Source: Haliclona indistincta | Lineage: Eukaryota > Porifera > Demospongiae > Haplosclerida > Chalinidae | NCBI GenBank assembly: GCA_964017065.1 | Contig: OZ024784.1 | Span: forward strand, 3,639,152-3,703,151 | Direction: 5' to 3' | DNA: 64,000 nucleotides | Part shown: in pieces, positions 1 through 12,005 of the stretch | Position numbering within the stretch: the first letter of the stretch is position 1 | Layout: each line of letters begins with the position of its first letter | Translations under genes and position numbers: made by a program | The notes under the pieces: generated by a model | Told to the model about the DNA's origin: nothing | The model's database searches: none | What the model saw: only the letters and a program-made list of their open reading frames with translations

Positions 1-577
1 AGGACCAAACTCAGCATTTACCTCTTGACTGTTCATGATAACACTAATTACACTGGCAGCTGCTTCGGGGCTGGCCAGCATCCACAAGATGGTGTGGGAA
101 ATCTTGACTGTTTTGAATGAGTTAGCAAATGAAGGCTGAGCAAGTCGGAGGCATGCTAGTAACACTGGGAATGTATCTGGGTCACCTTTCCGTCGCTCTA
201 AAACGTCTAACAATGTTTCATTACGGTTAACACGAGTATCTTTGGACATGGCTTCTTCTCTGTCAGCCAGAAGGATAACTTTACGCTGCTCGAGCAGGTA
301 GCTTACTAGTGCAGTATCCATGTTTTCAGTGAGTCTGTTTCGACCATCTTCCAAAAGTGCTTTTTCTATCAGCTGTAAATATTTGATATAACTAGATGTA
401 GAGAAAAGGCGAACAATGCAACCTTATGGGGTTCCTCTTGAAATCTAGCCATCCGGGATCCCAACTTCCAAGGGCAGCTTTATCTTCAGACACGCCCCAA
501 CTCCACCCACTTTCTTTTCCGTGCCCGGTGCCCTCGTGTTCGCTTGTCGGTGTATCTTCTTCCATCGTCACATTCAT
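1..577 (-). CDS. CARD-domain protein, N-terminal part (runs off window)
   Basis: Two coding exons are visible: about 423-577 (starts MNVTMEEDTPTSEHE, rich in acidic residues, Gly and Trp) and 22-391. Exon 2 encodes a caspase-recruitment-like six-helix domain at roughly residues 60-140. Recognisable parts are LIEKALLEDGRNRLTEN, LVSYLLEQRKVI, and TLLDVLERRKGDPDTFPVLL, which fit the CARD helix pattern (LLD.L..RG...F..FL..L). A good splice donor (CAAGAG/GTAAAT) follows at 21, so more of the gene lies outside the window. CARDs are adaptor domains of apoptosis and innate immunity, but the downstream effector domain is not visible and no specific protein can be named. Joining the two exons in frame needs a 31-nt intron (392-422), shorter than all others here, so exon 1 is less certain than exon 2. 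The start codon lies 24 bp from that of RPL34 on the other strand. Confidence 0.7.
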
Positions 578-601
578 TTCTGGTTAGCAAGCTCGGAAGT
601 T

Positions 602-1110
602 ATGGCAAGTAGGCTTGTATACAGAAGAAGACTTTCTTATAATACGAAGTCCAATAAAAGGAAAATGTGAGTCACTGGTTGGTTTTTGCTTGATGGGATA
701 ATTGCACGTCTCACTCAGTTCAAAAACCCCTGGAGGACGGCTCGTCTATTTGTACCCTGGCAAGAAAGGTACAACTCCAAAATGTGGAGATTGTCACTGC
801 AAACTCAGAGGGGTGTGTTACAACAAGGGCTTGTCAATAACTTAGCATCCATCTAATACACGTTGTAGGTGGCAGCAGTCAGGCCAAAAAAGTTAAAGTC
901 ACTTTCGAGGCCAAAGAAGACAGTGAATAGGTCATATGGTGGCTCACGATGCCACAAATGTGTCCGTCAAAGGTACAGTACATGTACCTGTTAGTCATGA
1001 TGATCATTTTACTGGCTGAATTATGCAGGATTGTGCGTGCATTTCTGATAGAGGAACAAAAGATCGTTACAGGAATGCTTGCTGTTAATAAAGCACAACC
1101 CAAGAAGTAA
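602..1110 (+). CDS. RPL34: 60S ribosomal protein L34 (eL34)
   Basis: Structural protein of the large ribosomal subunit. Four exons join in frame: about 602-667 ([20 protein letters not shown]), about 720-813, about 871-970 and about 1032-1110. The assembled product is about 114 residues, matching the usual eL34 length. Recognised stretches are [42 protein letters not shown] and [10 protein letters not shown]. The family zinc-binding cysteines are present as CGDC and CHKC. Introns are about 50-60 bp with GT-AG ends. The gene is divergent to the CARD gene with only 24 bp between ATGs, so its 5' UTR must overlap the CARD gene's first exon. It converges on the SKP1-like gene with 58 bp between stop codons. 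Confidence 0.96.
1087..1092 (+). terminator. Poly(A) signal AATAAA inside RPL34 coding sequence
   Basis: The only nearby AATAAA for RPL34 overlaps its codons for Val-Asn-Lys, 18 nt upstream of the stop codon at 1108-1110. If used, cleavage 10-30 nt downstream would fall at or just past the stop. On the other strand an AATAAA at 1149-1144 lies 20 nt past the SKP1-like stop, so the two convergent 3' ends are packed into about 60 bp. Confidence 0.5.
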
Positions 1111-1168
1111 CTATGATAATTATATACGATGATTTGATTTGGTTTTATTCACGTCATCCAGTACATAC

Positions 1169-1866
1169 CTATGTCGTAGGTTTTGTCATAGTTAGGTGAT
1201 CGGATGGTGTGTGAAGTGGTTCGTGTGCATTAAATGTTCTTCTGATCTGTTCAGGATCCTTTCCTTTTATCATGTTTGCCACTGAGTGACACAGTATGTC
1301 CATCAAGCCTTTCACATCTAGATAGTTCGCAGCCTGTGTAAGGAAGTATTTCACTCATGCAAGAGTGCTAGTGTTACACACACCAATAGTAGTTCTTGTA
1401 TGTCATCTTTTGTCAACTTCTTGAGGAATTCTTCCTCCCAAGGAGTTGGTTGGTGTAGTGCTGGCATTTCTCTTCGTTGTGGTACTCTTGGAACAGCAGG
1501 AGGGCGTGGCTGTACTGGAGTGGATGATTGGGATGGAGTGCTGTCATTATTGGTCTCTCTTTCATCAACATTGTGTCTTGCCCAGTTCAGTACCTAACCA
1601 TCAAATTATTCATTAACCATGACATTTTTAGACTGCGATACCTTGGCTAGTGTGTGTGCATTCACGTTAGCAAGAGGAATTGGTTCTGCATTGTCATAGC
1701 CAAGATCTGCAAAGCAGCAGTATTTAGCAACCTGACTGTGCTACGACATAATCTTACCTCCCAACATATTATCCAGTGTTCTCAACAGTCGTATTACCTT
1801 CATTGATACCTCAAACTTGGCTCCATCTCTAGTTAGCAGCACAAACATACTGCTGTCTGTCGCCAT
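1169..1866 (-). CDS. Divergent SKP1-like protein
   Basis: SKP1 is the adaptor linking F-box proteins to cullin-1 in SCF ubiquitin ligases. Four exons: about 1757-1866 ([20 protein letters not shown], the POZ-fold start), about 1643-1710, about 1384-1592 and 1169 to about 1339. Landmarks are [14 protein letters not shown] and VLNWARHN in the middle and [10 protein letters not shown]...[18 protein letters not shown], the SKP1 signature, at the C-terminus. It is about 183 residues against about 163 for canonical SKP1. Two things are odd. Exon 3 carries a Ser/Pro-rich insertion of about 25 residues where canonical SKP1 has its acidic linker. The tail after RRTFN is unrelated to the usual NQWCEEK helix that contacts F-boxes. 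It is probably a diverged paralogue. It shares a 36-bp divergent promoter with TTI1. Confidence 0.88.
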
Positions 1867-1902
1867 TCTGTGGGTGTGTCACAATGACCACGCCCTCTCC
1901 AC

Positions 1903-4900
1903 ATGGATGATCCAAAGCAGCAGTTCCAGTTGCTGCGGCCGGCATGTGTTGCTGTCATGCAAAACGGAAGGAGAGAGACCATCAGAGCATTACATGAAGT
2001 GGTAGCTGGCCTCCCTTCCCTCCATCCTCATCTCCTCGAGTATGTAGCGCTGCCTGTTAGGACTGTTCTTCACCAACTGGCCGGGTAACGTATAACTTGC
2101 TGGAAACAAGTTACAACGTCAGTACTTTATTTATTCTCTCAAAGGTCTGATAGTCAAGTGCTAGAGGAAGGAATGAAGTGCTTGTCTGTTATCATTAGTT
2201 ACACCACTATACATTCCTGGGATACATTTGTTGACTTGTACAATATTGCGTGTCTACTGCTTGATGACAAGGCTCCTGATAATAATAAACTTGCTGGTCG
2301 GTTAGTTTTGCTGTTGTCATATAGCATGCTTGTTGGTTGTGTTCATAGGTAAGGCATGTAATGGTGAGGAATTGTGTATGATAGTGCTAGATACATTGGG
2401 ATCACTGCTAGCAAACTGTCACTCCAGGTATGTGATAAGAAATGTGCGATAAAGTGACTGTCCTCTTTTTTAGTGTTCAAAGTCGATTATACCATTCACT
2501 ACCAATGCTGGGTCATGGTGTCTCTGTGGTGTTAGCCCATCTCCAACGATGGGAGGCAAAGGGATGTCGAACTGCCGCTCTAAACACTCTCCTTTCATTC
2601 ACTGGTCAATCTGGGTCTGACTTAGCCAAGATGGCTGCTGGAAGTGGTGATGGTGAGTCTAATGATGTAGAACTGAATCTAATTCTTTGTAGACTATGAT
2701 AAAATGCAGACTCTTCTCGGTAATGGAGTGGGAGGAGAAGCAATGGCTTCTTTCCTGCCGGGTATTTGCACACATCTTTACCGACTGGCAACTAGTGGGG
2801 TGCAAGCTGGACAGGTTAGAAGTGAATTATAATGAGAGATGCAATGATGTGTTTTTGTCACATAGGCAGTCATCTCAGTAAGTACCCATACAGCAGGAAT
2901 GGTGCATTATCATACAACATTGTGTAGCTGTGTTTATTGTGTTGGGCTCATTATGTGGCACTGTGTGCTAGAGATGATCTCTCAGCAAATGAGGACCAGT
3001 CTAAAGGTATGTCTGTGCTCTCTCATGCTATCTGCTACTAGTGCCTATTATACAGCATCACCATCATCAACTGATACACGATCTCTAGCAGTACAGAGAA
3101 ATGCAGGTTGGCTGCGTACCACTGATTCCAAGTTGAGTATAATAGCTAGTAAGCTGTCACCTCTTATACGCCATGAGAGTTGGCGAGTACAGCTAGCTGT
3201 TGTATGCTGGGCAGGATGCCTCCTTCGTCATTGCTATCGGTAACACCATCCTCACACCATCTCAGCATGTATGGTTCTTTAGTTCATTGCCTAGCACTGT
3301 TGGGCAGTCATTGGAAGCTGTTGTTAGCGTTCACTCTGGGCAGTCCTACATGTTAGTCAGTTCTGCTGCTGAGACTGTACTGGTTAGCGTGGACTGATTC
3401 AATATACAAGAGATGCATATATTGTATTCTCATTGTAGGATCAATTTTCATTCAGTCTCCAATTGGAGTCATCTGGCAGCTTGCAGGGATTGTTAGAGGA
3501 GCGCCTTTATTCACTATCCTCCTCTCTGCCTTCTATCATCAGGAGCAGAGGTATGTCTGTGTACTATTACACCATATTCCACCATTCTCATAGATGATCG
3601 TGGTAAAATGGCGGTGCTTCATCTAGTACGTGGCTATCTAGTGGTGCTGGGATCACGTGTAGCTCAGTTCACACGCTCTTTCCCTCATCTCACACGGCTC
3701 GTTCAGGCTCTCCTGCAGGTACAGTAAAACACTCAACCTGTATCATTATTATACATCAATATTGTAGACTATAAAGGTAGACTGTGGTGACAGTCGAATC
3801 ACTGAAACAAGAGGAGGTGACCCACAGCTACCAGAGGAAGGAATGGAGGACGAGAGTTTACCACTGTCCTTTATTCATATTCGAGGCGAGGAGGTTGAAG
3901 AGGCGGTGTATAGTATATGCCGTCTGCTGGGAAACCAAGGAGATGTTGCTGTCCTATGTGATCATTTGCTGGAGCAGTCACACAGTTCACTACTGCATCT
4001 TGAGAGCTTGATACTGTTGAGGCACGTACTGAGAGGAGTGAGAGAGAGGAAAGGAGACACACCAGAGTTGAAAGATGAGGTGATGAGTGCTGTCAAAATT
4101 GTAGTGGAAGAGTTAGTGGAAGAGGAAGAAGAAAACAGTAGATACGAGATACTCCATGGTTGCTTACTGATGGCTGTCATAGGAGAATGTGCTCAAGTCT
4201 TGGGTGAGCTATCAAAGATGTTACTATTAAAGTGATTATCACTATAGGAGGAGAGTTTAGTGTGCTAGTCCAGCGTGTTATATTCCCAGTTGTGTGTCTA
4301 CTGGGCAGTGAGCATCAGCTGGTGTATTCTAGTGCACTTCAGGCTGCTCTTTGCATTGCTCGTGCTACTGGTCACAGGTCAGTACTGATGCAGTTAGATT
4401 AGTTATATTGACCTATGGTTTCCAGATCAATTGAAGATGTCATTGCTGACAGTAATGACTATCTTGTGGACACTGTGTCACTCATGCTCCATCATCAGAG
4501 GAGACTGTCTGTGGCTTGCCATGTCCTCACTGCAGTCATCAGATACAGGTAAGACACTTATTGTGTCATCAGACAAACACTAACACACAAGTCATTCAGC
4601 TCAGCACAGCTGGTACCAGCACTGGCTGAGTCTAGAAAGGAGCTGCTCATGTCACTTGATGAGGGTCACTCGGCTCAACTGATATGGCCTGTCCTGTACT
4701 CCTACGCTCTCCAGTTATCGAATTGGAATAATAACATCGGTTAGTCATATTGTAATGATATCACAGTAGCTACTGAATGGTGCGCAGGAGATGAAAGTAG
4801 TGAGGAGAAACAAGATATTTCAGCTGCTAAAACACCAAGTTTGAATAGTGAAGATCTGGTTGGCTACTTTGCAGACTGCATTGCAAAAAAACACAAAGAG

Positions 4901-5932
4901 GAGGAAATTGATATGGAGGAAGAAGAGGATAGCAAAGAGCCTGTGGGACAACCTGATGATGATAATCAAACAGGTAATGTCACCTTTGAATAATGTGTCA
5001 ATCTGTTGTTGAATAGAGCAAGTTCAATCTCCAGTGGTGGAGGTGGCTGTTGATATCATGCAGCAGTGTACTCATCATCTCTCCTCCGATCAACTAACAG
5101 TGTGTCTCTGTGTCTTAGACTGTCTGAGACTGTGCTTGATTGCCCTCAATCAACATCAGGGTAAGCTAGCCCTGTGCTTGATCACACTGGAGATCTCAAT
5201 ACTCAGATAAGCTCCTCCCAGAGGTGCATGGTGTATGGCCTGCATTTCTGCACTCTCTCAGTCATTCATCTCATGCTGTTAAGCTAAAGGTGACCGTGCT
5301 TTGTACACATAGTTAACCTTTCCCCGTGTTTCAATAGTCTTTAGAGGTGTTATTGGTAATGAGTGGGGTCAGTAGAAGTTTTCTTAGGCGCCGAGTAATG
5401 GAGTCAGTTTGGAAGGTGCTCCTACGCTCCATAGAGACGCTATCAACTGAGTGTGTGAGTGAGCACAGGAGCAACCCAACATACACTCATACAGTGGACT
5501 ACAAACTGCAGAAGAAGTTGATTGAAGCTGTTGGTATACTGTGTGTCAGAGTAAGCTCTTGAGAATTGCATTGGTTTACGTGATGACATTTTGTTCTCCA
5601 CAGTTGGATGCTAGTCCTGTTGATTGTGAGTGTATGTTGAGAGCTTGCCTGCCATATCTTCGTGATGATATGCCACTGGCATTGCAAGATAGCTGTAGAT
5701 ACTGTGTAAATGTGTTAGCCCAAGTGCATCCCAACAGAGTGTGGATTTTGCTAGCACAGCTTTGCGCTGCAGCCAACATTCCCTCTCCACATAGTTCCAT
5801 GTTACCAATCAAGGTATGTTTAGTAAGGGACCAGCTTTCATTACTGCCTCTGCTCTATTTATACAGTTGCCCCATTCTTGCAAAGCAGAACTGTATGACA
5901 AACATGTGCAAAATTTGATGAAGCAGTTGTAA
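1903..5932 (+). CDS. TTI1: TELO2-interacting protein 1 (TTI1)
   Basis: TTI1 is the HEAT-repeat scaffold of the TTT complex (TELO2-TTI1-TTI2), which matures PIKK kinases such as mTOR, ATM and ATR. The start MDDPKQQFQLLRPACVAVM matches the family N-terminus (F..LRPVCV). Many short exons follow through 5932. Recognised segments are the exon near 3099-3240 (GWLRTTDSKLSIIASKL, like human WVKKTGDKLTILIKKI), the exon near 5030-5160 (VDIMQQCTHHLS), and the C-terminal exons (YTHTVDYKLQKKLIEAVGIL; PYLRDDMPLALQDSC; VHPNRVWILLAQL). The acidic linker before VDIMQQC, with runs of Glu/Asp near 4900-4960, is also found in the family. The last exon ends LYDKHVQNLMKQL. EIF1 follows on the same strand 100 bp on. 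Confidence 0.9.
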
Positions 5933-6032
5933 TACCGTATATCAGTTCTATTAATACATGTTGTATGAAATTTCTTTATTGTGCAAGAACGAACCTGCAT
6001 GCTCAGCTCTTTCGTCGTATCGGTCGTATCTC

Positions 6033-6491
6033 ATGTCAGGTGGTAATATTCTCAATCTAGCGCAAGCTGGTAAGCTACTACTGGTGGTGCTAAGAGATCC
6101 TAGTGTATGCCATTCTCTCTAGACCCGTTCTCTGACGCTTCCAGAGACAGCGCTGGGAAGCGTGGTCAAGAAGGATTTATTCATATCCGTATACAGCAAC
6201 GTAATGGTCGCAAAACACTCACTACAGTTCAAGGAATCGCGGAAGAATATGACAAGAAGAAGATAGTAAAAGCGTGTAAAAAGGTACAGGTTTACATGTC
6301 ATGCTTGTGGGCGTGTCCTGGGATGAGCACTCTTTTTGCCACAGGAGTTTGCTTGTAACGGCACAGTTGTCGATCACCCAGAGTATGGGGAGGTTATACA
6401 GCTACAAGGAGATCAGAGAAACAACATTGGGGACTTTCTTGTCAAAGTTGGTCTAGCAACAAAGGACCAGTTGAAATTGCACGGATTTTAA
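6033..6491 (+). CDS. EIF1: Translation initiation factor eIF1 (SUI1)
   Basis: eIF1 binds the 40S subunit near the P site and enforces AUG selection. Three exons: 6033-6072 (MSGGNILNLAQA), about 6122-6281 and about 6345-6491. Exon 1 joins in phase to give MSGGNILNLAQADPFSDAS, matching the animal N-terminus M...NLHSFDPFADAS, so I prefer this start over an in-frame ATG at 6107. The SUI1 core is unmistakable: HIRIQQRNGRKTLTTVQGI, EYDKKKIVKACKK, EFACNGTVVDHPEYGEVIQL, QGDQRNNIGDFL and the ending LKLHGF. Length about 115 residues, as usual. The stop codon lies only 32 bp from the BBS9 stop on the other strand, with no AATAAA before BBS9 coding sequence begins, so the two transcripts must overlap at their 3' ends. 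Confidence 0.97.
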
Positions 6492-6523
6492 TACTATTAT
6501 ATAATAGCCATTGTTTGTTGTGT

Positions 6524-9500
6524 CTATAGATCAGTCTCTTCATCTAGTGTGGGTAGACCACCACCTCTTGGTGGATGGGGGTGGTCCTGAGCAGCACCAA
6601 TAGTACTGGGCTTAAGTGGTTGGGTTGTCGTCTGTGGAGAGACCTTTTGCAGGCGGTCACAGAAGAGAGCAATATGACGTTTGAGCTTCTGACAGTCGGC
6701 TGGTAGCTGTAGCTCTGGGAGAGTGACTGAAAGAGAGGAGGGAGGGAGGGTTGCATGGTGATATGAAGTTCTGAATCAAATGGTGTCACCTGAGCGATCC
6801 TTGTGAGACTTGGCTAATGTTGTAGATAGCATTTGTGTCACAGCAGCATCTGTCACTTCTTCCCAACCCTGTGTGTTATTTTATTGGATAATCAGACAAA
6901 TGCATTGTTAATAACCTGTTCTAGACTAATATCCATGTAAGGTGACAGAGCAGCTAGTTGGTCATCTGACAATTTAGCTTTTATTTTCAGCAACAGTCTG
7001 ATGAGATTAGTTCCACAGGACAGTTCTCGACCAGCCACCAGGCATTCTCCCTCCAGCTCATCTGTCTTCTCTGTCAGTGCAAGGAGCTATAAAAACGAAG
7101 AGTTGCAAGCTATAAGAACAGCTGGCACAGCACACTTGCCTGTTGTGAAGAACCATTGAGTAGAGTATCAAGGTTACTGAGACTGATTGGTGTTTTGTCC
7201 TTGAAACGAGCTAACAGTCGTTTTTGTATGGCACGGAACTGCTGTGAATGGCGTCCCATCATCTCTCTGCACTGAGCCAGCATGGCTCGTACCTAAGCAT
7301 GTAAAATAAAGCATTGTAAACAAAAAATGACTGCTATACCTTATAGTGGTGTTCAACTAACTCAAAGTATTCTCGAAGAGGAAGTGATTCTGTGAAGTTG
7401 GCTTCCAGCTTAGGAGACTGCATGTGATATAGATGTGTTACAGGTACTGAACAATCAGGTTAGTCACCTTTCCAACGTGATGATCAGTGAGTCGCTGGAG
7501 GAGGTCTTCAGTGAACATGAACAATGCAGAGAAACTGTTGGATTGCACACGATAGCGATCTGCATAAGGAAATTATTGTCAAGATGTTCACAATAATTGT
7601 ATTGCAGCTAACTGGAGTATTTTGAAGCCACAATGGTGACAGTAGGACCAGCCATAGACTGAAACCCAATGGCATTGGGAGGGGTGCTGGGTAAGATGAG
7701 GTCAGGATACAGTGTAGAAGGAGCCAGAATAGGATGATTGGTTTCCATGGTAATCTGTTAAGGGCGTAATTAGTAAAACATGTGAGGCATATAGCATGTA
7801 TACCTTGAATTGGCTCTCCTTTACTGGTAGACACGGATCACAGAACAGACCAAGTGGAGGAGTCACAGTGAACTGAATGCTACGTTGTAGACCTAAGAAC
7901 AGTAACAACTTGTGCTGTTGTATATATGTATTGTTATACCTTCAGCAGTGGAATACAATGACATAATGGTGACATCACGATTAGCAAGTAGTAGGCTGGA
8001 TGAGCAAACCAGTGTAAGACAGGTCTCCACTGGAATAGAATCTGTGTGCGCATTGTTGAGTGTACGTGGTGTGAGTACTCATGATCTTACCAACAGCTGA
8101 GAAGGAGCGAGTGCTGAGATGAGCACTCAGAGGAGAATCAACTGTCACATACACTGTCACATCACACAGCTGCTTCCCTGTTGGTTTGCACCTCAGAGAC
8201 AACTTGATATCGACACACTTCTGCTTCACCTCTCCCTCCTCCTCCTCCTCCTCTTCCACCTCACTCGGTGCCTGAGTATAGCACTCATCAATAAACTGAA
8301 CATGATTAACTTATCTACCTTCATGTGACGTGGGTCACCAGTAGATACAACTTCAATCACCATCTCAGGCTCATCTTTTACTATAGCATCACCTGTACAG
8401 CTTATGACACACACACACACTTGCACACAATACAGCTTACTGGTAGCCTCAATGACAGCTTGTAACCTGTTGAGCTCAGTTTTACTAGCCTACAAAAAGT
8501 TTGTAGTAAAAAGGATTATCTAGTGCATGCGTTATGGTACCTGAACATCATAGTGTGGCGATACTGGTAGTACTGGAGACAGAGCAGTAGGATCTGTCCC
8601 CAAGTAGCTACACATACACATTCCCACTTCACTCACAGTCACCAGTACTCCTTGCAGCTCCCTAGCAAGACAAAACAATGTGCATTACTGCGGCTAGCTC
8701 TCATCTGACTGACTTGAAAGTACCAAGCCTGACATCCACTGGTGTGTGAGGTACAGAGGCTGACCAGACCAGCATATGGTTGTTCATCACCATCACCTGT
8801 TGTGTATGTGTCATCAAAAGGTACTGAAGCCTGGGATCACCACTGTCATCTACTGAGTGACAGAGAGAATAGGAGTAATATAGAGCGCCGTGAGCACGTT
8901 ACATAGCTGCTCACTAGTGCAAGAGTATGGTAGTATGCATGACGGAGAGCAGTCTAAGCGATGGGAAAATAGAAATGTTCCATTATCTCTAATACACATC
9001 ACAGAGTGTTCTCCTAAAGGGTACAAAGAATGCCTTTCATACATTGACGCTGCATGTAGCACATACCAAGCACCAAGAACAATGAGGGTCCCTCTTCGAC
9101 ACTAAAACACTTCACATCAAGAGCTGCATCACTCAAGATTACCGTCCAATCAGGCTAAGAGAAAATGTTTTCCAAAATAAAACACACAACATCAAAATTC
9201 TTTATACCATGAGTTTTCTCCCAGACCCAGAGCTTTTGCCGTCATTCTCCATGACAGTTGAAGCCATGCACACACTCTGATAGCGATACACCTCTAGTTG
9301 TCTAGCCGAGCTTACAGTCACTAGGCAGTCTGTGTGTGCTGTGTACGCCAGAGGACCAGGGAGAATGAAGTTGGGCAAATAACATGTTACAATGATTCCT
9401 GTGTGATCAACAATGCACAACTGCCCATCCATTGACAATATACAGACCATTTCTTGATCTGCAAATGAGAGATAGACGACAAGGATGGTGAATTACTGTT

Positions 9501-10046
9501 GTGTAGCAGCACACACCTGTGGCCCGTCCAAAGGAGCCCACTACCATGCTATGAGCTGTGTGTGAGAGAGGATGAGAGTGTACTAGTGAGAGAACTGGCT
9601 GATCATCTTTAGATGTCAGCTTGTAGACAGATATTGCTCGAGGATGAAGAACAGCAATCAAAAGTTCCTTTACTCCACTGTACATGTAAGGAATGCATGA
9701 CAAACACACACACACATACACGAGCACATACGGGAGCAATAAGCCGGACTCTAGTTGAACAACAGGGTGCGACAGCTGCTTCTCAAGAATTAAATGATCT
9801 GGACTATAAGATGATGGCTTTGGAGAATAAAGACGAACCAATCCACTCAAACTGCCCACCATAATCTTGTCTGTATTATAACAATAATTATTTTCATAGT
9901 GAAAATTATTTTTTCAGCAACAACACAACAATCCACTTACCATATCGATCATCCCCCAAAGCAGCCACTAATAAGGAACCTGTCGTGTGCAGCTCCTCTC
10001 CATCTCCAGTAGCAGACCACCATTCTCTAGTCTTGAACAGTGACAT
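6524..10046 (-). CDS. BBS9: Bardet-Biedl syndrome protein 9 (PTHB1)
   Basis: BBS9 is a core BBSome subunit that carries membrane cargo in and out of cilia. The first exon (about 9941-10046) starts MSLFKTREWWSATGDG, matching the family start MSLFKARDWWS. Beta-propeller exons follow: MVGSLSGLVRLYSP (about 9820-9864), VLHPRAISVYKL, MVVGSFGRAT, VCILSMDGQLCIVDH, YLPNFILPGPLAYTAHTDCL and CSPSCILPYSC near 8980. Later exons give the GAE-like and C-terminal helical parts (near 7180-7260, RAMLAQCREMMGRHSQQF). The last exon ends GGGLPTLDEETDL. The gene has many short exons. A CTC repeat at about 8235-8262 encodes an acidic Glu run. It is divergent from the thioredoxin-fold gene across about 150 bp that contain a TCACGTGA box. 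Confidence 0.93.
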
Positions 10047-10092
10047 ATTGTACAAGTGCAAAAGCGCTAGCAGAAGGCGGTTTATTTTTTAA

Positions 10093-10100
10093 TCACGTGA
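10093..10100. promoter_or_regulatory. E-box TCACGTGA in BBS9/thioredoxin-fold divergent promoter
   Basis: A perfect 8-bp palindrome between the BBS9 start (10046) and the downstream gene's ATG (10199). TCACGTGA is the core site of bHLH-ZIP factors (USF, MITF/TFE). The same motif recurs in other divergent promoters of the window. Factor identity and function are inferred. Confidence 0.45.
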
Positions 10101-10198
10101 CCGTACTTATCGCCCACGCAAATTGCATGCAGCGCTGGTAGCTACTCGTTGCAAACTCTCCGCAAACTGCAAACTGACTGCTCACGACACAGCTAGCT

Positions 10199-11169
10199 AT
10201 GAAGTTACTGGTAGCGATTGTGCTTATGATCTCAGGCTGCTGTTTGGCGCAGACACCCATTCCCAGTAGGCCTCAAGGTAAGGCATGATTGACGATGCTG
10301 CAAGACTCAATCGAGCTATTCAGGGTACCACTTGCTGAAAGCTGTCACTCAGGAAATGGTCGTTGTTGAAGTGTTTTACGATCAGTGAGCTCACAATATA
10401 ATTGCATTGTTCTAGGTATATAACATCACTAATTTTCTCTAGTCTATGTGATGAATCTAAGGCTAGTTGGCCTGTGCTGAAAGAGGTACACCGTACCATA
10501 ATATACGAGATGTGTACTATTCTCATCTTCAGGTTGTAAACATGTATTCAATGAGAGATTACAGTGCAGTCTCTATTATCGTCCACATATTTCCTCTTCC
10601 GTAAGAATATCAAATCCAAAGAATCAACCTCTTGATTATTACTGTAGTTACCATCACAATGCATTCTTCATGCAGCAAGCAGGAGAAGTGGTCAGGAGAA
10701 CTCCAGACTCAGAGAAGTCAAACATGTTTGAGAAGTATATACAGTTTGCTTTTGACAATCAAGATGGTGAGCTAGATGATGATATCAGGCCTGTACCCTT
10801 GCGTGCTCTCTTGTAGAGTTTCTCGAGGGTGCAGTAGAAATGACTGAAACCGAGGTCAAGAAGAAGATTGCTAGTTCTACTCAAGATGCTCTGAGTGTTG
10901 TTACTTCAGACAGGTTTGTTTTAAATTATTTTTACATAGGATTCGGTCAATCTCTATTTTGTGTTGTTTGCTTCAGCATAATGAAGGGATTCGATGACAC
11001 TGTTATTGTGGAACGTTCACGCTATGCATGGAAGTACGGATGCTCCAGAGCCATATGTGGTACTCCTCAGTTTCTAGTGAATGGAGTCATGAAGCCTGAT
11101 GGAGGAGACTACAATGCTAAGCAGTGGGAAACCTTCATTGATGGTCTCATCAATGGAACAGTGTATTAA
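10199..11169 (+). CDS. Secreted DsbA-like thioredoxin-fold protein
   Basis: About 215 residues from six to seven exons with short GT-AG introns. It begins with a signal peptide, MKLLVAIVLMISGCCLAQTP. The thioredoxin-like strand and first helix read VVEVFYDHLCDESKASWPVL, where the usual CxxC is replaced by C-D-E-S, so only one redox cysteine remains. A helical insertion follows (MQQAGEVVRRTPDSEKSN; ETEVKKKIASSTQDALSVV). The C-terminal segment CSRAICGTPQFLVNGVMKP has the cis-proline loop (GTPxFxVNG) typical of DsbA-family proteins. Its substrate is unknown. With a secretory signal and no KDEL-like ending (it ends NGTVY) it is probably extracellular or luminal. I cannot name a specific orthologue. 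Confidence 0.78.
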
Positions 11170-11258
11170 CAACGCTGCCCAGTAACATTATTGTAGAGTA
11201 TTACCCCTTGTTTTATGTATTATGTCAAATTGAATGCTTCAGAATAAGATGCTCAAAG

Positions 11259-11942
<684 letters not shown>

Positions 11943-12005
11943 CTATCTGGTGCGCTTTAATTAGCATTGTTGTATTTGGGTGGGCTTTGTTTAGAATCCA
12001 GAGTA

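Noticed and set aside
970..1031. ATGATGA...CTGA in the last RPL34 intron, suggestive of a C/D-box snoRNA
   Set aside because: The two boxes are only about 20 nt apart and there is no terminal stem; too short for a snoRNA.
6107..6122. ATG giving MPFSLDPF as the EIF1 start
   Set aside because: It uses the 3' end of an intron as coding sequence. Exon 6033-6072 splices in phase to the conserved DPFSDAS start.
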